A DNA stretch of 64,000 nucleotides from an uncultured Lactobacillus sp. (GCA_946479925.1 CAMLHK010000003.1:39059-103058); one strand, 5' to 3'. Positions 26,082 through 36,227 are shown, numbered from the stretch's first letter. Numbers and translations: made by a program. The notes: generated by a model not told the origin, from the letters alone.

Positions 26082-27758
26082 TTAAAATAAGCCACTAATT
26101 TTACCATTATTGTCAACGTCAATATCTAATGCTGCTGGGTGTTTAGGTAATCCTGGCATATCTAAAACATGTCCAGTGGTGATAACAATAAATCCAGCTC
26201 CATTTTTCAGACTTGCGCCCTTCACATGCAAAGTAAAATCGGTTGGTGCTCCTAATAGTTTTTGATTATCAGTAAATGAGTACTGTGTCTTGGCAATAAT
26301 GACTGGCAGCCTATCCTTCCCCATTTTCTCAAGTTCATGAATATCATTTTCGGCTTTTTCAGTATATTCTACTTTAGCTGCATGATAAATTTTTTGTGCT
26401 ATTTTAGCAATTTTAGTTTTTACCTTATCATCTTTTTGATAAGTGGGTACCAGCTTGCCTGCTGCTGAATTTGCTAAATCAAGGACAGCTTTCGCAGCTT
26501 CTATTCCGCCTTTTGAGCCCTGTTCATGATAATCAACGACAACAGAATCAATTCCTTCTTCTTTAATCAATTGCTGTAAAAGCGAAAGTTCATTTTCGCT
26601 GTCAGTTGCAAAATGATTAATTAAAACAATCACAGGAATACCATAATTACGCATATTGTTCATATGTCTCTTAAGATTTGCAAAACCGCTACGTAAAGCA
26701 GACAGATTTTCTTTACTTAAGTTTTCAGTAGTACCTTCTGCTTGATATTTTAAGGCACGTACGGTCGCCACGACCACGCTGGCATCAGGCTTTTTAGCCA
26801 AATGCTCAGATACAAAGTCCATAAATTTTTGACCGCCTAAGTCGCTGCCGAATCCTGCTTCAGTTAAAACATAATCACTTAAATGCAATGCTAAATTAGT
26901 TGCCATAACGGTATTGGCACCATGGGCAATATTGGCAAAAGGTCCACCGTGTACAAGAGCGGGTGTATGTTCAATTGTTTGCACTAGATTTGGCTTTAAG
27001 GCGTTAGAAAGCAAGGCTGCAATTGCACCCTCAAATCCCAAATCCTTGACATACACAGGCTTATCATCTTTAGTGTAGCCCACGAGCATTAGACCAATTC
27101 TCTTTTTTAAATCATTAATGTTGGTAGCCAAACACAAAATGGCCATTAGTTCATTGGCAACTGTGATTGCAAAACTGGATTTATGCTCAATTCCGTTGAA
27201 CTTTGAACCTTGTCCTACAGTGATATTTCTTAAACTGCGATCATTTACGTCAATTCCCCGTTTCAAGAGAATCCGGTCAGGATCTAGTCCAAGTTCATTT
27301 CCCTGATAAATGTAGTTGTCTACTAAGGCTGCCAAAGTGTCAATAGCAGCTGTCAAGGCATGCATATCTCCCGTAAAATGGAGGTTAATGTCTTCCATTG
27401 GAATTACCTGGGCTTGTCCACCACCAGTTGCTCCGCCTTTTAAGCCAAAGACTGGACCCATTGAAGGCTCGCGTAAAGCAATCATCGTTTTCTGGTGTAA
27501 CTGATTGTTAATGGCATCTCCCAGACCAATAGTCATTGTTGATTTACCTTCTCCAGCTGGAGTAGGAGAAATTGACGTTACCAAAATCAATTTACCCAGG
27601 TGCTTTTTCGCCAATGTCTTTTTAATTGCCTGCCAATTAATCTTGGCTTTATTATTGCCATATGGCTCAATATCTGAGCTGCTTAAACCAACTTTAGCAG
27701 CAATTTCGTTAATGGGTAATGCGTGTGCTTCTTGTGCAATTTGAATATCTGATTTCAT
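26082..27758 (-). CDS. fhs: Formate--tetrahydrofolate ligase
   Basis: A 558-residue cytoplasmic enzyme that uses ATP to join formate to tetrahydrofolate, supplying 10-formyl-THF for purine and formyl-Met synthesis. It has the nucleotide loop [53 protein letters not shown] and the C-terminal [17 protein letters not shown]. Family-typical length. It heads the apparent fhs-lspA-rluD-carA-carB run; about 220 AT-rich bases precede it, with a TATAAT near 27870 on the minus strand. Confidence 0.96.
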   Translation of the reverse strand: MKSDIQIAQEAHALPINEIAAKVGLSSSDIEPYGNNKAKINWQAIKKTLAKKHLGKLILVTSISPTPAGEGKSTMTIGLGDAINNQLHQKTMIALREPSMGPVFGLKGGATGGGQAQVIPMEDINLHFTGDMHALTAAIDTLAALVDNYIYQGNELGLDPDRILLKRGIDVNDRSLRNITVGQGSKFNGIEHKSSFAITVANELMAILCLATNINDLKKRIGLMLVGYTKDDKPVYVKDLGFEGAIAALLSNALKPNLVQTIEHTPALVHGGPFANIAHGANTVMATNLALHLSDYVLTEAGFGSDLGGQKFMDFVSEHLAKKPDASVVVATVRALKYQAEGTTENLSKENLSALRSGFANLKRHMNNMRNYGIPVIVLINHFATDSENELSLLQQLIKEEGIDSVVVDYHEQGSKGGIEAAKAVLDLANSAAGKLVPTYQKDDKVKTKIAKIAQKIYHAAKVEYTEKAENDIHELEKMGKDRLPVIIAKTQYSFTDNQKLLGAPTDFTLHVKGASLKNGAGFIVITTGHVLDMPGLPKHPAALDIDVDNNGKISGLF

Positions 27759-27982
27759 TGCGCATGCCTCTTTCTGTATATAAATTTAATAACTAAACAT
27801 CCATCTTATGTAATATCCTTTTCATATTAGAATTTAGGTCCCACCTTTTCTTTAATCAATTGTCATTATATCAAACATTAAGCATTTTTTATGCATAACC
27901 TGCTATAAATTATGAATAAAGCTAAATTTTCTTCTATAAATAAAATAGCTACTTTTGCCAAAATTATTCTAGTTTAACTATT

Positions 27983-28315
27983 TTATTTTTCAAATCTTAA
28001 CAAATAATAGTGGCCAAATTCGTTCAATTTAATTTCATAAATTTTAAAAAAATGCCATTGCAGTAAAATAGTTGGCTTTGATGACATTTTGGTCCTAGAA
28101 CGAAATGGGAGTTTGAATATGCTCGTATCCCAATAAGAATTAAAATAAGTATAGAGCAATAAAATAAGGAAAATTAAAGCACAAATAAGTGCTGGCCAAT
28201 TAAAAACTTTAGTGCTTTCATATAAAAATATCAGACTCAAGAAAAATACAATTAAGATCCAGCAAAAATATATTAATCCACTACGACCTAAAATAATAAA
28301 ATGCTTTTTTTTCAT
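27983..28315 (-). CDS. Small membrane protein of unknown function
   Basis: A 110-residue protein with two adjacent hydrophobic segments (about 10-30 and 36-55) and a basic, aromatic C-terminal half (RSRTKMSSKPTILLQWHFFKIYEIKLNEFG). No family recognised. I start at ATG 28315 because AGGGA lies five bases upstream. It begins 11 bases after the phosphoesterase gene stops, so the two are probably co-transcribed. Confidence 0.65.
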   Translation of the reverse strand: MKKKHFIILGRSGLIYFCWILIVFFLSLIFLYESTKVFNWPALICALIFLILLLYTYFNSYWDTSIFKLPFRSRTKMSSKPTILLQWHFFKIYEIKLNEFGHYYLLRFEK

Positions 28316-28326
28316 AAAAATCCCTG

Positions 28327-29556
28327 TTAATACCAAATTTTTGTATTGAGGTTACTGTGATTAGTAGTATCGAATAAAGTTTTCATATAGTCGCTAAATC
28401 GCGGCCTTTGACTAACTAAGATTTTAAATTCCTTAGAGGAGTATAAATTTTTTAGTTGCTTTTTTTCTATATGATTATGGCCAGTAAAATATTGATAATT
28501 CATTTCAATAAAAAGACGGTTTACCTTTTGTAGCAGTCTAGCTTGTTCATCGTTTAAGTGATCTTTTTTATTTGAATTACCAGTTAAATTTCTTATTTGA
28601 ATGTTCTTTAAGTAGCTGTGAAAGTGAGCCAAGTTCGAATCTAGCCGTTCTTTTTTAGTTAAAAAAGGTTTCATATCAAATGTATGACGCTGATATTCAA
28701 TGTGATCGGGTCTTACTTTGACTATTCCGTATCCTTGGTCGTATGAACAAAAACTTGAAGTAACAATTTCTGTAGTGGGTGTTTTTGCTTGAGGCTCAAC
28801 GATATTTTGAGCATGAATGTGGCCAGAAAAAGCAATTTTAACCTTATAATCCTGGCATAAACGGCATAATGTTTGAGCATTATTTAAGACAAAGCCGCGA
28901 TTTACTGCTGGATTATGAACATAAAGATTATGGTGCATGAATAAAAGTGGTTTAAGGTGCTTCATCTTAGCACTTTCTAACTGCTTTTCTAACCAGATAA
29001 TTTGTTCTTCACTTATTTGTCCTTCAGTAGCGGGAGCACCACTAGCTTCATGTTCACCATAAATATTGGAATCAAGTAAAATTAATAGGTATTCTTTATT
29101 TAATTGTACGCTGTATGCCAATGAATTAGGATCAATACTCTGAGCACAATCATATGAGCTTTTAAAAATTCCTTGCCAATCAGTGGGACTTATTTGATGG
29201 GCATAAAGCTGATTAGGACCTTGAAAAGCCCGGGCCCAACCGTCATATATGTCGTGGTTTCCAGGTAAAACCAGTAATTTAGTTTCATTTAAATTACGAA
29301 AAATTTCTGCAAATTTTTGTGCCGAAATAAGCTCACCGTTAAAAGTAACGTCCCCAGTAACAATAATAGCTGCCGGCTTTTTTTCATTAGCAAAAGCAGT
29401 AAAAGCCCTCAAAGCTGTTTCTTGATATACCAGGTCTTTACCCTGACTGGTATCTTGAATACGTTGAAACGCTTGACCATCATCATGCAAGCTATCTGCA
29501 ATTAAATGCGTATCTGTAATCACCCAAAATTCGGTATTCGCTTTATTTGTAATCAT
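28327..29556 (-). CDS. Calcineurin-like metallophosphoesterase
   Basis: A 409-residue cytoplasmic phosphoesterase; no signal peptide is seen. Metal-binding motifs appear in order: ITDTHL (near 14), TGDVTFNG (near 65), LPGNHDIYD (near 97), FMHHNLYV (near 208) and FSGHIHAQN (near 245). This core resembles CpdA/Icc-type phosphodiesterases. The last ~110 residues form a helical extension without a recognised domain. The substrate is unknown. ATG 29556 is chosen as start; it overlaps the end of the upstream methyltransferase gene by 14 bases. Confidence 0.85.
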   Translation of the reverse strand: MITNKANTEFWVITDTHLIADSLHDDGQAFQRIQDTSQGKDLVYQETALRAFTAFANEKKPAAIIVTGDVTFNGELISAQKFAEIFRNLNETKLLVLPGNHDIYDGWARAFQGPNQLYAHQISPTDWQGIFKSSYDCAQSIDPNSLAYSVQLNKEYLLILLDSNIYGEHEASGAPATEGQISEEQIIWLEKQLESAKMKHLKPLLFMHHNLYVHNPAVNRGFVLNNAQTLCRLCQDYKVKIAFSGHIHAQNIVEPQAKTPTTEIVTSSFCSYDQGYGIVKVRPDHIEYQRHTFDMKPFLTKKERLDSNLAHFHSYLKNIQIRNLTGNSNKKDHLNDEQARLLQKVNRLFIEMNYQYFTGHNHIEKKQLKNLYSSKEFKILVSQRPRFSDYMKTLFDTTNHSNLNTKIWY

Positions 29557-30676
29557 TTTTTCTTGCCCAATATTGGTAGAAATCAACTCTTAAGTTGCCA
29601 TTAAAAAGTTTGCGCTTTTTGGTTGCTTTTTTACCAAAAAATTTTTCAAACGCCGGATCGCCAACCAAATAATACTGGCTGAAGGTGTAATATTTTAAAA
29701 GTGACTCACCCATTTGTTTATAAATTACCTCAGCTGATTCCCGATCTTTCAGCCTTTTACCATAGGGTGGATTAGCGATTATAACCCCATTTTCTAAGTC
29801 TGTGGCAAAATCCTTTACTGCAACCTGCTTAAAGTAAATATCCTGTAAAACACCAGCATTGTTGGCGTTTAATTTGGCAATTTCTAAAATGGATTGATCG
29901 ATATCACAGGCCCATATTGGTTGGTCAAGAGGCTTAATTTCACTTTTAGCTTGCGCCACCAATTCATCATGAATAGAGCTGTCAAACCAATCAAAACCAT
30001 CAAAAGCAAACTGCCGCCAAATTCCAGGGGCAACATTTTTCCCTATTAAAGCAGCTTCAATAGCTAAAGTACCTGAACCAGTCATTGGGTCAATCAAAGG
30101 ATGACTGCCATCGTATGGAGTTAGTTTTAATAATCCTGCCGCAAAATTTTCTTTCAGCGGTGCTCCACCATGTTCAATCCGATAGCCTCTTTTAAATAAA
30201 CTGGCGCCAGTAGTGTCTAGAGAAATGCGGACAATGTCTTTATTGATGTGAATATCAAGGGGATATTCATTACCATTTTCTGGCAAAAAACCGCGACGAT
30301 GGTACTGATCGGACATTTTGTTTACAATCGCCTTTTTTACGATTGATTGAATACCAGGTTCAGAGTGCAACTTTGATCTGACAGACCTGCCTTTAACAGG
30401 AAACTTAGCGTCAACTGGTAATAGTTCTGCCCAATCAATATCATATACCTGATTAAAAAGGGTATCAAAATCAGTCGCCTTGAACTCTTTGAGTAAAATT
30501 TTAACGCGGTCTGCCGTTCTTAACCACAGATTGGTTTTGACAATATCTTTTTGATCGCCCTCAAAAAATACTCTACCATTCTCCGTATGGGTTTGATATC
30601 CCAGCGCTTGTAGTTCCTTGGCAACAACGCTTTCAAAGCCGACACCCATGGTTGTATATAACTGATATTTTTTCAT
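29543..30676 (-). CDS. THUMP-domain rRNA (guanine-N2) methyltransferase, YpsC/RlmL type
   Basis: A 377-residue class I SAM methyltransferase. An N-terminal ferredoxin-like/THUMP RNA-binding region (about 1-155) is followed by a Rossmann domain with LIDPMTGSGTLAIEAALIG and the N2-methyltransferase motif IIANPPYGKRL. Firmicute YpsC proteins modify a guanosine of 23S rRNA. The gene lies directly downstream of rnpB on the same strand, the usual gpsB-rnpB-ypsC order. Confidence 0.92.
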   Translation of the reverse strand: MKKYQLYTTMGVGFESVVAKELQALGYQTHTENGRVFFEGDQKDIVKTNLWLRTADRVKILLKEFKATDFDTLFNQVYDIDWAELLPVDAKFPVKGRSVRSKLHSEPGIQSIVKKAIVNKMSDQYHRRGFLPENGNEYPLDIHINKDIVRISLDTTGASLFKRGYRIEHGGAPLKENFAAGLLKLTPYDGSHPLIDPMTGSGTLAIEAALIGKNVAPGIWRQFAFDGFDWFDSSIHDELVAQAKSEIKPLDQPIWACDIDQSILEIAKLNANNAGVLQDIYFKQVAVKDFATDLENGVIIANPPYGKRLKDRESAEVIYKQMGESLLKYYTFSQYYLVGDPAFEKFFGKKATKKRKLFNGNLRVDFYQYWARKNDYK

Positions 30677-30693
30677 CTTTTATTCTTTCCTTT

Positions 30694-30729
30694 AAAAAAA
30701 GCGTTGAGCCCTTTGAAAAGCTCAACGCT
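30694..30729 (-). terminator. Terminator of rnpB
   Basis: Read leftward: GCGTTGAGC, loop of about ten bases, GCTCAACGC, then a run of seven T. It sits between the RNase P RNA and the methyltransferase gene. Confidence 0.92.
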
Positions 30730-30732
30730 GCC

Positions 30733-31117
30733 AATGCAAATTTCTGTAAGCCACGTTCTGTTCGGGTATTTGTGGCATAAATACCTTCAGCAGCCATCTA
30801 TCTTTGCTAAATATTAGCAATCCAATCTTTAGTTCATTTCCTTAGATTGAAACGCCCCCACCAAGTTTGGGTTGCACGCTCGCAGGGTTTACCTCGTTCC
30901 ACCAAAAGTGTTTCCACTTCTGCTTCGTCACTGTGGCACTTTTCAGAATATTCATGCATATCATTAGAATGACTTAGCACTTTTTTCGCCGTAATTAAAA
31001 TTCTTTAGCTTATTGGGCTAAATACGAACACTACAAGCATCTCAGCTCGTGCGTGCGTGGACTTTCCTCAGCCTGACCTCTTTCAGATCAAACCGCGACT
31101 GCTCAAAAATTGCACCA
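30733..31117 (-). ncRNA. rnpB: RNase P RNA, bacterial type B
   Basis: Catalytic RNA that matures tRNA 5' ends together with RnpA. Read on the minus strand it contains the 5' conserved element GAGGAAAGTCC (near 31070), GAGGTAAACCCTGCGAGCG (near 30890), and the closing P4 strand ACAGAACGTGGCTTACAG (near 30755). A promoter TTACAA-16-TATAAT lies at 31151-31124, inside the end of gpsB, giving a start near 31117. The exact 3' end is estimated, just before the terminator. Confidence 0.93.
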
Positions 31118-31136
31118 TTAAGAATTATATCAAAGC

Positions 31137-31577
31137 TTACTCTTTTTGTAACCCATAAACTCGTTGTTCAAGATTATAAACTTTGCGTTCAAGAGTAGAA
31201 ATTCGTTGAATAATGGCCATATTAGTGGAATTTTCAGTTTGTGTATCTGATTTATTAATTGGATTGAAGCTCTGCGTTGAACGTTCATGATTAGGGGTAT
31301 ATGTCTTGATACTTTCTGCAGATGTTACTGGAGTTATTCTCCTTGTTTTTTGTGAATCAAGAGCTTGCTCTTTATGATGGTCATCCATTAATTCACCTTG
31401 CAGTTTGCCAATTTGGCCGTAAAGGTCTTCAATTATTTGCTCAAAGGTGTCATAATCTGCAATTACTTTATCTAAAAAAGCGTCAACTTCATCAGGGTCT
31501 AAGCCTTTAACTTTTGTCCTAAATTGTTTTTTTAAAATATCCTGTGTGGATAGTTGAATATCATTTAAATCTGCCAT
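31137..31577 (-). CDS. gpsB: Cell-cycle protein GpsB
   Basis: A DivIVA/GpsB-family cytoplasmic protein of 146 residues that links peptidoglycan synthases to the division and elongation machinery. The N-terminal lipid/partner-binding domain has STQDILKKQFRTKVKGLDPDEVDAFLDKVIADYDTF and a coiled coil to about residue 65. A polar linker and a short C-terminal coiled coil (ISTLERKVYNLEQRVYGL) follow. I start at ATG 31577; a TTG nearer the GGAG would touch it. pbp1A, a known class of GpsB partner, is nearby. Confidence 0.93.
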   Translation of the reverse strand: MADLNDIQLSTQDILKKQFRTKVKGLDPDEVDAFLDKVIADYDTFEQIIEDLYGQIGKLQGELMDDHHKEQALDSQKTRRITPVTSAESIKTYTPNHERSTQSFNPINKSDTQTENSTNMAIIQRISTLERKVYNLEQRVYGLQKE

Positions 31578-31669
31578 GATAATATACAACTCCTTTTTTT
31601 ATCACTTTTATTCTAGCAAAAACTAGCCATGCTTAAAACAAAAATGTTAATTTTAAAATAAAGTTATCC

Positions 31670-32236
31670 TTATTCTTTATAATTATCTTCTTGATTTTCT
31701 TGATACTCCTCAGCTTCATCTTGTAGATCATAAAAATCAATTAATTCAAGCGGATATTCTTTTGTTTCTTGGTATTTCTTGATTAAATTATAATCAAACT
31801 TGGGTTTACCTGGATTTTCAGGGTCATAAAGCATTAAGGCTCTATCTGTATGTAGTAGCATAAAATTCTGGTAATTGCGCAGTTGAACTGGGTTTTGATA
31901 CGGTTCTTTAGATGTAGAAGCAAAAAAGTCAACTTGACTTTTTAAATTAAGATACTTTTCTTGATTGCTTTCATTCCATCTGCCGGCAAAGTCTTCATAG
32001 GGCACAATAATAGATGTTCTTAAAGGATATTTTTCCCGCAAGGAAACGGCCACTTCACTGGCCCATTGCTCTACTCCCAGATTTGCTCCAGTTATTACCC
32101 AATCTAGCTGGTTATTCTCCAATAAATTTAACATATGTTTTTTTAAAACTAATTTTATGATTTTGATTTTGGGATCCTTATCTCCGAATGTATTTAATTC
32201 GTAGTTACGGTACCCAGTTACCCATAGTCTTTGCAT
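31670..32236 (-). CDS. ypsA: YpsA family protein (DUF1273, SLOG superfamily)
   Basis: A 188-residue protein with the Rossmann-like SLOG fold: [12 protein letters not shown] at the start, [19 protein letters not shown] (nucleotide-ligand loop) and [18 protein letters not shown]. Homologues have been linked to cell division alongside GpsB; the ligand is unsettled. A Glu-rich tail ([13 protein letters not shown]) ends the protein. It is divergent from recU and upstream of gpsB, matching Bacillus order. Confidence 0.9.
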   Translation of the reverse strand: MQRLWVTGYRNYELNTFGDKDPKIKIIKLVLKKHMLNLLENNQLDWVITGANLGVEQWASEVAVSLREKYPLRTSIIVPYEDFAGRWNESNQEKYLNLKSQVDFFASTSKEPYQNPVQLRNYQNFMLLHTDRALMLYDPENPGKPKFDYNLIKKYQETKEYPLELIDFYDLQDEAEEYQENQEDNYKE

Positions 32237-32305
32237 AATGAAACAAATGGCTCCTTGTTCAAAAACTTTTTCTTTATTGCTATAATGCTAGCAGGAGTGA
32301 TATTT

Positions 32306-32938
32306 ATGGTCAAATATCCAACCGGCAGTTCTGCCGCTTTTCGCAACTTAAATGATAATCCCCAAGCTTCACATAAAAGAAGAAAACATAAAAATATTAA
32401 TTTTTCCGATCGAGGGATGAACCTTGAACAGATGATTAATGAATCTAATAAATATTATCGTACTAAAGAAATAGCCGTGGTACATAAAAAACCTACGCCT
32501 GTTCAAATTGTTAAGGTAGACTACCCTAAAAGATCACGTGCAGTAATAAAAGAAGCATACTTTCGCCAGGAATCGACTACAGATTATAATGGTGTATATA
32601 AAGGTTACTATTTGGATTTTGAAGCTAAAGAAACCAAAAACAAAACTAATTTTCCCTTAAAAAATTTCCACGAACATCAAATAGTTCATTTAGCAGAATG
32701 CTTGAAGCAAAGAGGAATATGCTTTACAATAATAGGATTTACAAGCTTAAACCGCTATTTTGTTACTCCCGCAAGCGCAATTATCAAAGCTTGGTGGACA
32801 AAAAACAAAAGTTCATTAACATTAAAAGAAGTCGAGGATTGGTCAATAGAGATTAAGAACGGTTTTCAACCAACACTTCCGTATTTGAAAGCTGTAGATT
32901 CTTTTATCTCGGATAGGAAAATACACGATGACAAATAA
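32306..32938 (+). CDS. recU: Holliday junction resolvase RecU
   Basis: A 210-residue nuclease that resolves recombination intermediates and aids segregation. It carries SDRGMNLEQMINESNKYY and the catalytic cluster DYNGVYKGYYLDFEAKETKN (Asp, Glu and Lys of the nuclease fold). I start at ATG 32306: AGGAG at 32293-32297 is ideally spaced and TATAAT lies at 32281-32286. An upstream in-frame start at 32231 would add a hydrophobic stretch translated from the promoter. It overlaps pbp1A by 11 bases. Confidence 0.94.
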   Translation: MVKYPTGSSAAFRNLNDNPQASHKRRKHKNINFSDRGMNLEQMINESNKYYRTKEIAVVHKKPTPVQIVKVDYPKRSRAVIKEAYFRQESTTDYNGVYKGYYLDFEAKETKNKTNFPLKNFHEHQIVHLAECLKQRGICFTIIGFTSLNRYFVTPASAIIKAWWTKNKSSLTLKEVEDWSIEIKNGFQPTLPYLKAVDSFISDRKIHDDK

Positions 32939-35294
32939 AAATTTCAACTCAAATAATGGACGTGAATCACGTAAAAACTACCGCCAAAGTTTACCTAAAC
33001 CATTGTGGCGCCGCATACTTAAGTGGACGTTTTTGGTTATTTTTCTATTTCTGGTAGCCGGGGTTGGTCTATTTGCATTTTACGCTAAGGATGCTCCCAA
33101 TATTAGTCGCGCTGACCTTGAAAGTGGCGGCTCTTCAGGATTATATAATACAAATGGTAAATTTGTAATGTCTTTAGGTACCGAAAAGCGACAATACGTC
33201 AAGGACAGCAAAGATTTGCAACTGTTAAAAGATGCTATCGTGTCGGTTGAAGATAAACGCTTTTATAAGGATAAGTTGGGAATTGATCCGATTCGAATTG
33301 TAGGATCAATGTTAACTAATGCCAAGAGTAAAAGTATCTCTGCCGGCGGTTCTACCATCACCCAACAATTAGTTAAGCTGACAAAATTTTCAACAGCTGC
33401 TTCCCAACGGACTTTACGCAGAAAGGCTCAAGAAGCCTGGCTGGCCATGAGGGTGCAGCGAGAATACAGTCATGATGAAATCTTAGAATTCTACATTAAT
33501 AAAGTTTACATGAATTATGGCAATACTGGAATTGGCACCGCGGCTAATTTTTATTATGGTAAAAAAATTGGAGACTTAGACTTAGCTCAAACAGCGATGC
33601 TGGCAGGGATGCCTAACAGGCCGACTGTTTATAATCCTTATACCTACCCGCAATATGCCAAATACCGCCGTGATATCGTTTTAAAGGCGATGTTGAAGAA
33701 TAAGAAAATCTCGCAAGAACAATATGATGAGGCCAGCAAGGAAAGCATTAAAAAGGGTTTAAAATCACATAATCAGCGCAAACAGTCAAACTTACGTAAA
33801 ATTAATGATCCATATGTTAAAGAAGCAATTGCCGAAGTTCGGGCAAAGGGTTTTGATCCTTTTCGTGATAATTTAAAAATTACGATTAATATGGATCAGA
33901 AAGCTCAAAAGAAACTATATCAATTGGCTAATAATGGGCAGGTTCCCTTTACTAACGATAAAATGCAGATTGGTGCTTCCGTAGTTGATCCTAGCAATGG
34001 TCATGTGGTAGCTATATTGGGCGGCAGGCACCTGCCTTCTTCAGTCCAGCTAGGCTTAGATCGGGCTGTGCAAACTACTCGTTCAACTGGATCTTCAATT
34101 AAGCCTGTTCTAGATTATGGCCCTGCCATTGAATACCTTAATTGGTCAACAGCTAAAATGCTAGATGATAGCAAATACGTCTATCCGGGAACCAACGTTC
34201 AATTATACGACTGGGACAATAAATATGATGGTATGATGACAATGCGGTATGCATTGGAACAATCACGTAATGTTCCTGCAGTAAAAACGTTAAGAGAAGT
34301 CGGCATACCTCGTGCGAGAAAGTTTGCCGGCAAAATGGACATTGATATTCCGAAAGATTCCGGACTGTCTGTAGCCATTGGTGCGAATGCTTCCAGTTTA
34401 CAAATGGCGGGAGCCTTTAGTGCATTTGCAACGATGGGTATTTATCATAAACCGCAATTTGTTTCAAAAATTGAAACTCCTGATGGATTAACCAGAAATT
34501 ATGATTCTGAGGGTATTCGTGTTATGAGTAAAGCCACAGCTTACATAATTACGGATATGTTAAAAGGTGTTATAAAACATGGTTCCGGCAGAAATGCCCA
34601 GATTAATGGTTTGTATCATGCAGGCAAAACCGGATCAGTTAAGTATTCAGAACAGGATTTAGCACGTTACCCAGGGTACGCAGCTACGCCAAAGGATTCT
34701 TGGTTTGTTGGCTACACACCTCGTTATGCAATAGGTGTTTGGACCGGCTATGATAACCTGAAAGATGGGACTATTTCCGGTATTGGTCAGCAATCAGCGC
34801 AGCTTTTTTATAAAAATATGATGACCTATTTGATGAGAAATAAAGAAAATGTAGATTGGCAAAAGCCGGACTCGGTAATTAGGGCAAGAATTGCTAAAAA
34901 TTCGAATCCTCCAGAGGTTTCTTCTACTGGGGAATGGCAACTGTTTGTTCGTGGACATTCTCCTGTTGGTATAGTTGATGATAGCAGTGACTATGATGAA
35001 GATGATGAAAAAACTAATACTAATAATTCATCTTCTACCAGCAATACTCAAGAAAGAAATGCTGTTCATCACGAAAATGGTTCTACGACCCAAAATAATA
35101 AAAATGAAAAGAAGGATAAGGATTTAAAAGATAAGCCGCAAACTGGTAATACTGGTAAAGACAATTCCTCTGATTCTAGTCAAAATAATGATACAAATAA
35201 TTCCAGTTCTGAAAATAACCCGCACCATGAACAAAAGCCGAATAAGCCTGGGGGCGAAAGTAATAACTCGGCCAATGACGAGAATCATCATTAA
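32928..35294 (+). CDS. pbp1A: Class A penicillin-binding protein 1A
   Basis: Bifunctional peptidoglycan synthase of 788 residues. A short basic cytoplasmic tail is followed by one membrane helix (about 31-53). The glycosyltransferase domain has catalytic E108 (SVEDKRFY) and GGSTITQQLVK. The transpeptidase domain has SxxK at S389-K392, SRN at 446-448 and KTG at 567-569. The last ~110 residues are a Ser/Asn/Lys/His-rich low-complexity tail. recU-pbp1A overlap is the usual Firmicute pair. Confidence 0.96.
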   Translation: MTNKNFNSNNGRESRKNYRQSLPKPLWRRILKWTFLVIFLFLVAGVGLFAFYAKDAPNISRADLESGGSSGLYNTNGKFVMSLGTEKRQYVKDSKDLQLLKDAIVSVEDKRFYKDKLGIDPIRIVGSMLTNAKSKSISAGGSTITQQLVKLTKFSTAASQRTLRRKAQEAWLAMRVQREYSHDEILEFYINKVYMNYGNTGIGTAANFYYGKKIGDLDLAQTAMLAGMPNRPTVYNPYTYPQYAKYRRDIVLKAMLKNKKISQEQYDEASKESIKKGLKSHNQRKQSNLRKINDPYVKEAIAEVRAKGFDPFRDNLKITINMDQKAQKKLYQLANNGQVPFTNDKMQIGASVVDPSNGHVVAILGGRHLPSSVQLGLDRAVQTTRSTGSSIKPVLDYGPAIEYLNWSTAKMLDDSKYVYPGTNVQLYDWDNKYDGMMTMRYALEQSRNVPAVKTLREVGIPRARKFAGKMDIDIPKDSGLSVAIGANASSLQMAGAFSAFATMGIYHKPQFVSKIETPDGLTRNYDSEGIRVMSKATAYIITDMLKGVIKHGSGRNAQINGLYHAGKTGSVKYSEQDLARYPGYAATPKDSWFVGYTPRYAIGVWTGYDNLKDGTISGIGQQSAQLFYKNMMTYLMRNKENVDWQKPDSVIRARIAKNSNPPEVSSTGEWQLFVRGHSPVGIVDDSSDYDEDDEKTNTNNSSSTSNTQERNAVHHENGSTTQNNKNEKKDKDLKDKPQTGNTGKDNSSDSSQNNDTNNSSSENNPHHEQKPNKPGGESNNSANDENHH

Positions 35295-35296
35295 TT

Positions 35297-35332
35297 AAAA
35301 GAACCGCTGAAAAAATTTCAGCGGTTCTTTTA
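35297..35332. terminator. Bidirectional terminator after pbp1A
   Basis: Stem AAAAGAACCGCTGAAA / TTTCAGCGGTTCTTTT with loop AAA. It serves pbp1A and the convergent small membrane protein gene. Confidence 0.92.
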
Positions 35333-35533
35333 TTATTTTTTCACAAATAGATAAACTATTAGTTCTATTAGGCCAATAAATGCAAAGAAGATTATTAAAA
35401 CAGCCAAAGAAATGAGTTTAACGTTCACTGTATTAGCTGTACCCGTGCCATCATAGGGACGCAGCCAGAGAAATAATGCCATACCAGCAAATAAAACAAC
35501 TAAAATAATGTTAGTTATGCGCCATCTACTCAT
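35333..35533 (-). CDS. Small two-helix membrane protein, unknown function
   Basis: A 66-residue protein with two hydrophobic helices (about 7-24 and 40-63), a short polar loop (RPYDGTGTANTVN) and Lys-Lys at the end. AAAGGGG nine bases before the ATG supports translation. It ends at the shared terminator and is convergent with pbp1A. No family recognised. Confidence 0.7.
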   Translation of the reverse strand: MSRWRITNIILVVLFAGMALFLWLRPYDGTGTANTVNVKLISLAVLIIFFAFIGLIELIVYLFVKK

Positions 35534-35597
35534 GTTTTAAAACCCCTTTTAATTAATTTGTTAAAGGAATTATACTAAATTTTTTAGTTTTTTAGCA

Positions 35598-36227
35598 CTA
35601 TTTTTCTTTTAAATAAGTATAAGGGTCATTCTTGTCCCGTGCTGTCATTGAGTAGCGACCAAATAATATCATAGCGTGATGTGTATGAATCCATTCACTT
35701 TTAGGTAAAATTTCCTCTAATCTCTTTTCTACTTCCAGTGGCTTAGCATTTTGCGGTACTATATGAAAACGCTTAGAAATCCGCGACACATGAGTATCAA
35801 CCGCTATCGCAGGTATGCCATATCCTTCAGCTAAAACAACATTGGCGGTTTTCTCTCCGACTCCGGGTAAAGAAAGCAAACTCTTTTTGTCATGAGGAAT
35901 TTTACCATCATATTTTGATACTAGAATTTCAGCTGTTGCTTTTAAGTGCTTAGCTTTAGAATGATAAAGACCAATTTGGGAAATATGTTTTTCTATTTCC
36001 GGAATTGTCGCAGTTGCCAAATTTTTTGGTTCAGGATAGTCCTCCATAAATTTAGGCATTACTCGATTTACCATTTTATCAGTGGTTTGAGCGCTCATTA
36101 AAACCGCGCATAATAAATGAAATTTATTATCCCACACCAATTCACTTTTTGCGTCAGGATACATTTTGTTGATACATTCTAAAACTTTTCTGGCTTCTTT
36201 AGCACTAAGAATTTTTTCTGCTTCCAT
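35598..36227 (-). CDS. nth: Endonuclease III, form lacking the iron-sulfur cluster
   Basis: Base-excision repair glycosylase/AP lyase of 209 residues for oxidised pyrimidines. The helix-hairpin-helix LPGVGEKTANVVL contains catalytic K126, and D144 lies in AVDTHVSRI. The C-terminus ends HHAMILFGRYSMTARDKNDPYTYLKEK. The four cysteines of the usual [4Fe-4S] loop are all absent and the loop is shortened. It adjoins dnaD with no gap. Confidence 0.93.
   Translation of the reverse strand: MEAEKILSAKEARKVLECINKMYPDAKSELVWDNKFHLLCAVLMSAQTTDKMVNRVMPKFMEDYPEPKNLATATIPEIEKHISQIGLYHSKAKHLKATAEILVSKYDGKIPHDKKSLLSLPGVGEKTANVVLAEGYGIPAIAVDTHVSRISKRFHIVPQNAKPLEVEKRLEEILPKSEWIHTHHAMILFGRYSMTARDKNDPYTYLKEK

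Noticed and set aside
32231-32305. Longer RecU start with an apparent N-terminal hydrophobic segment
   Set aside because: That stretch contains the -10 element TATAAT; AGGAG and ATG 32306 are the natural start.
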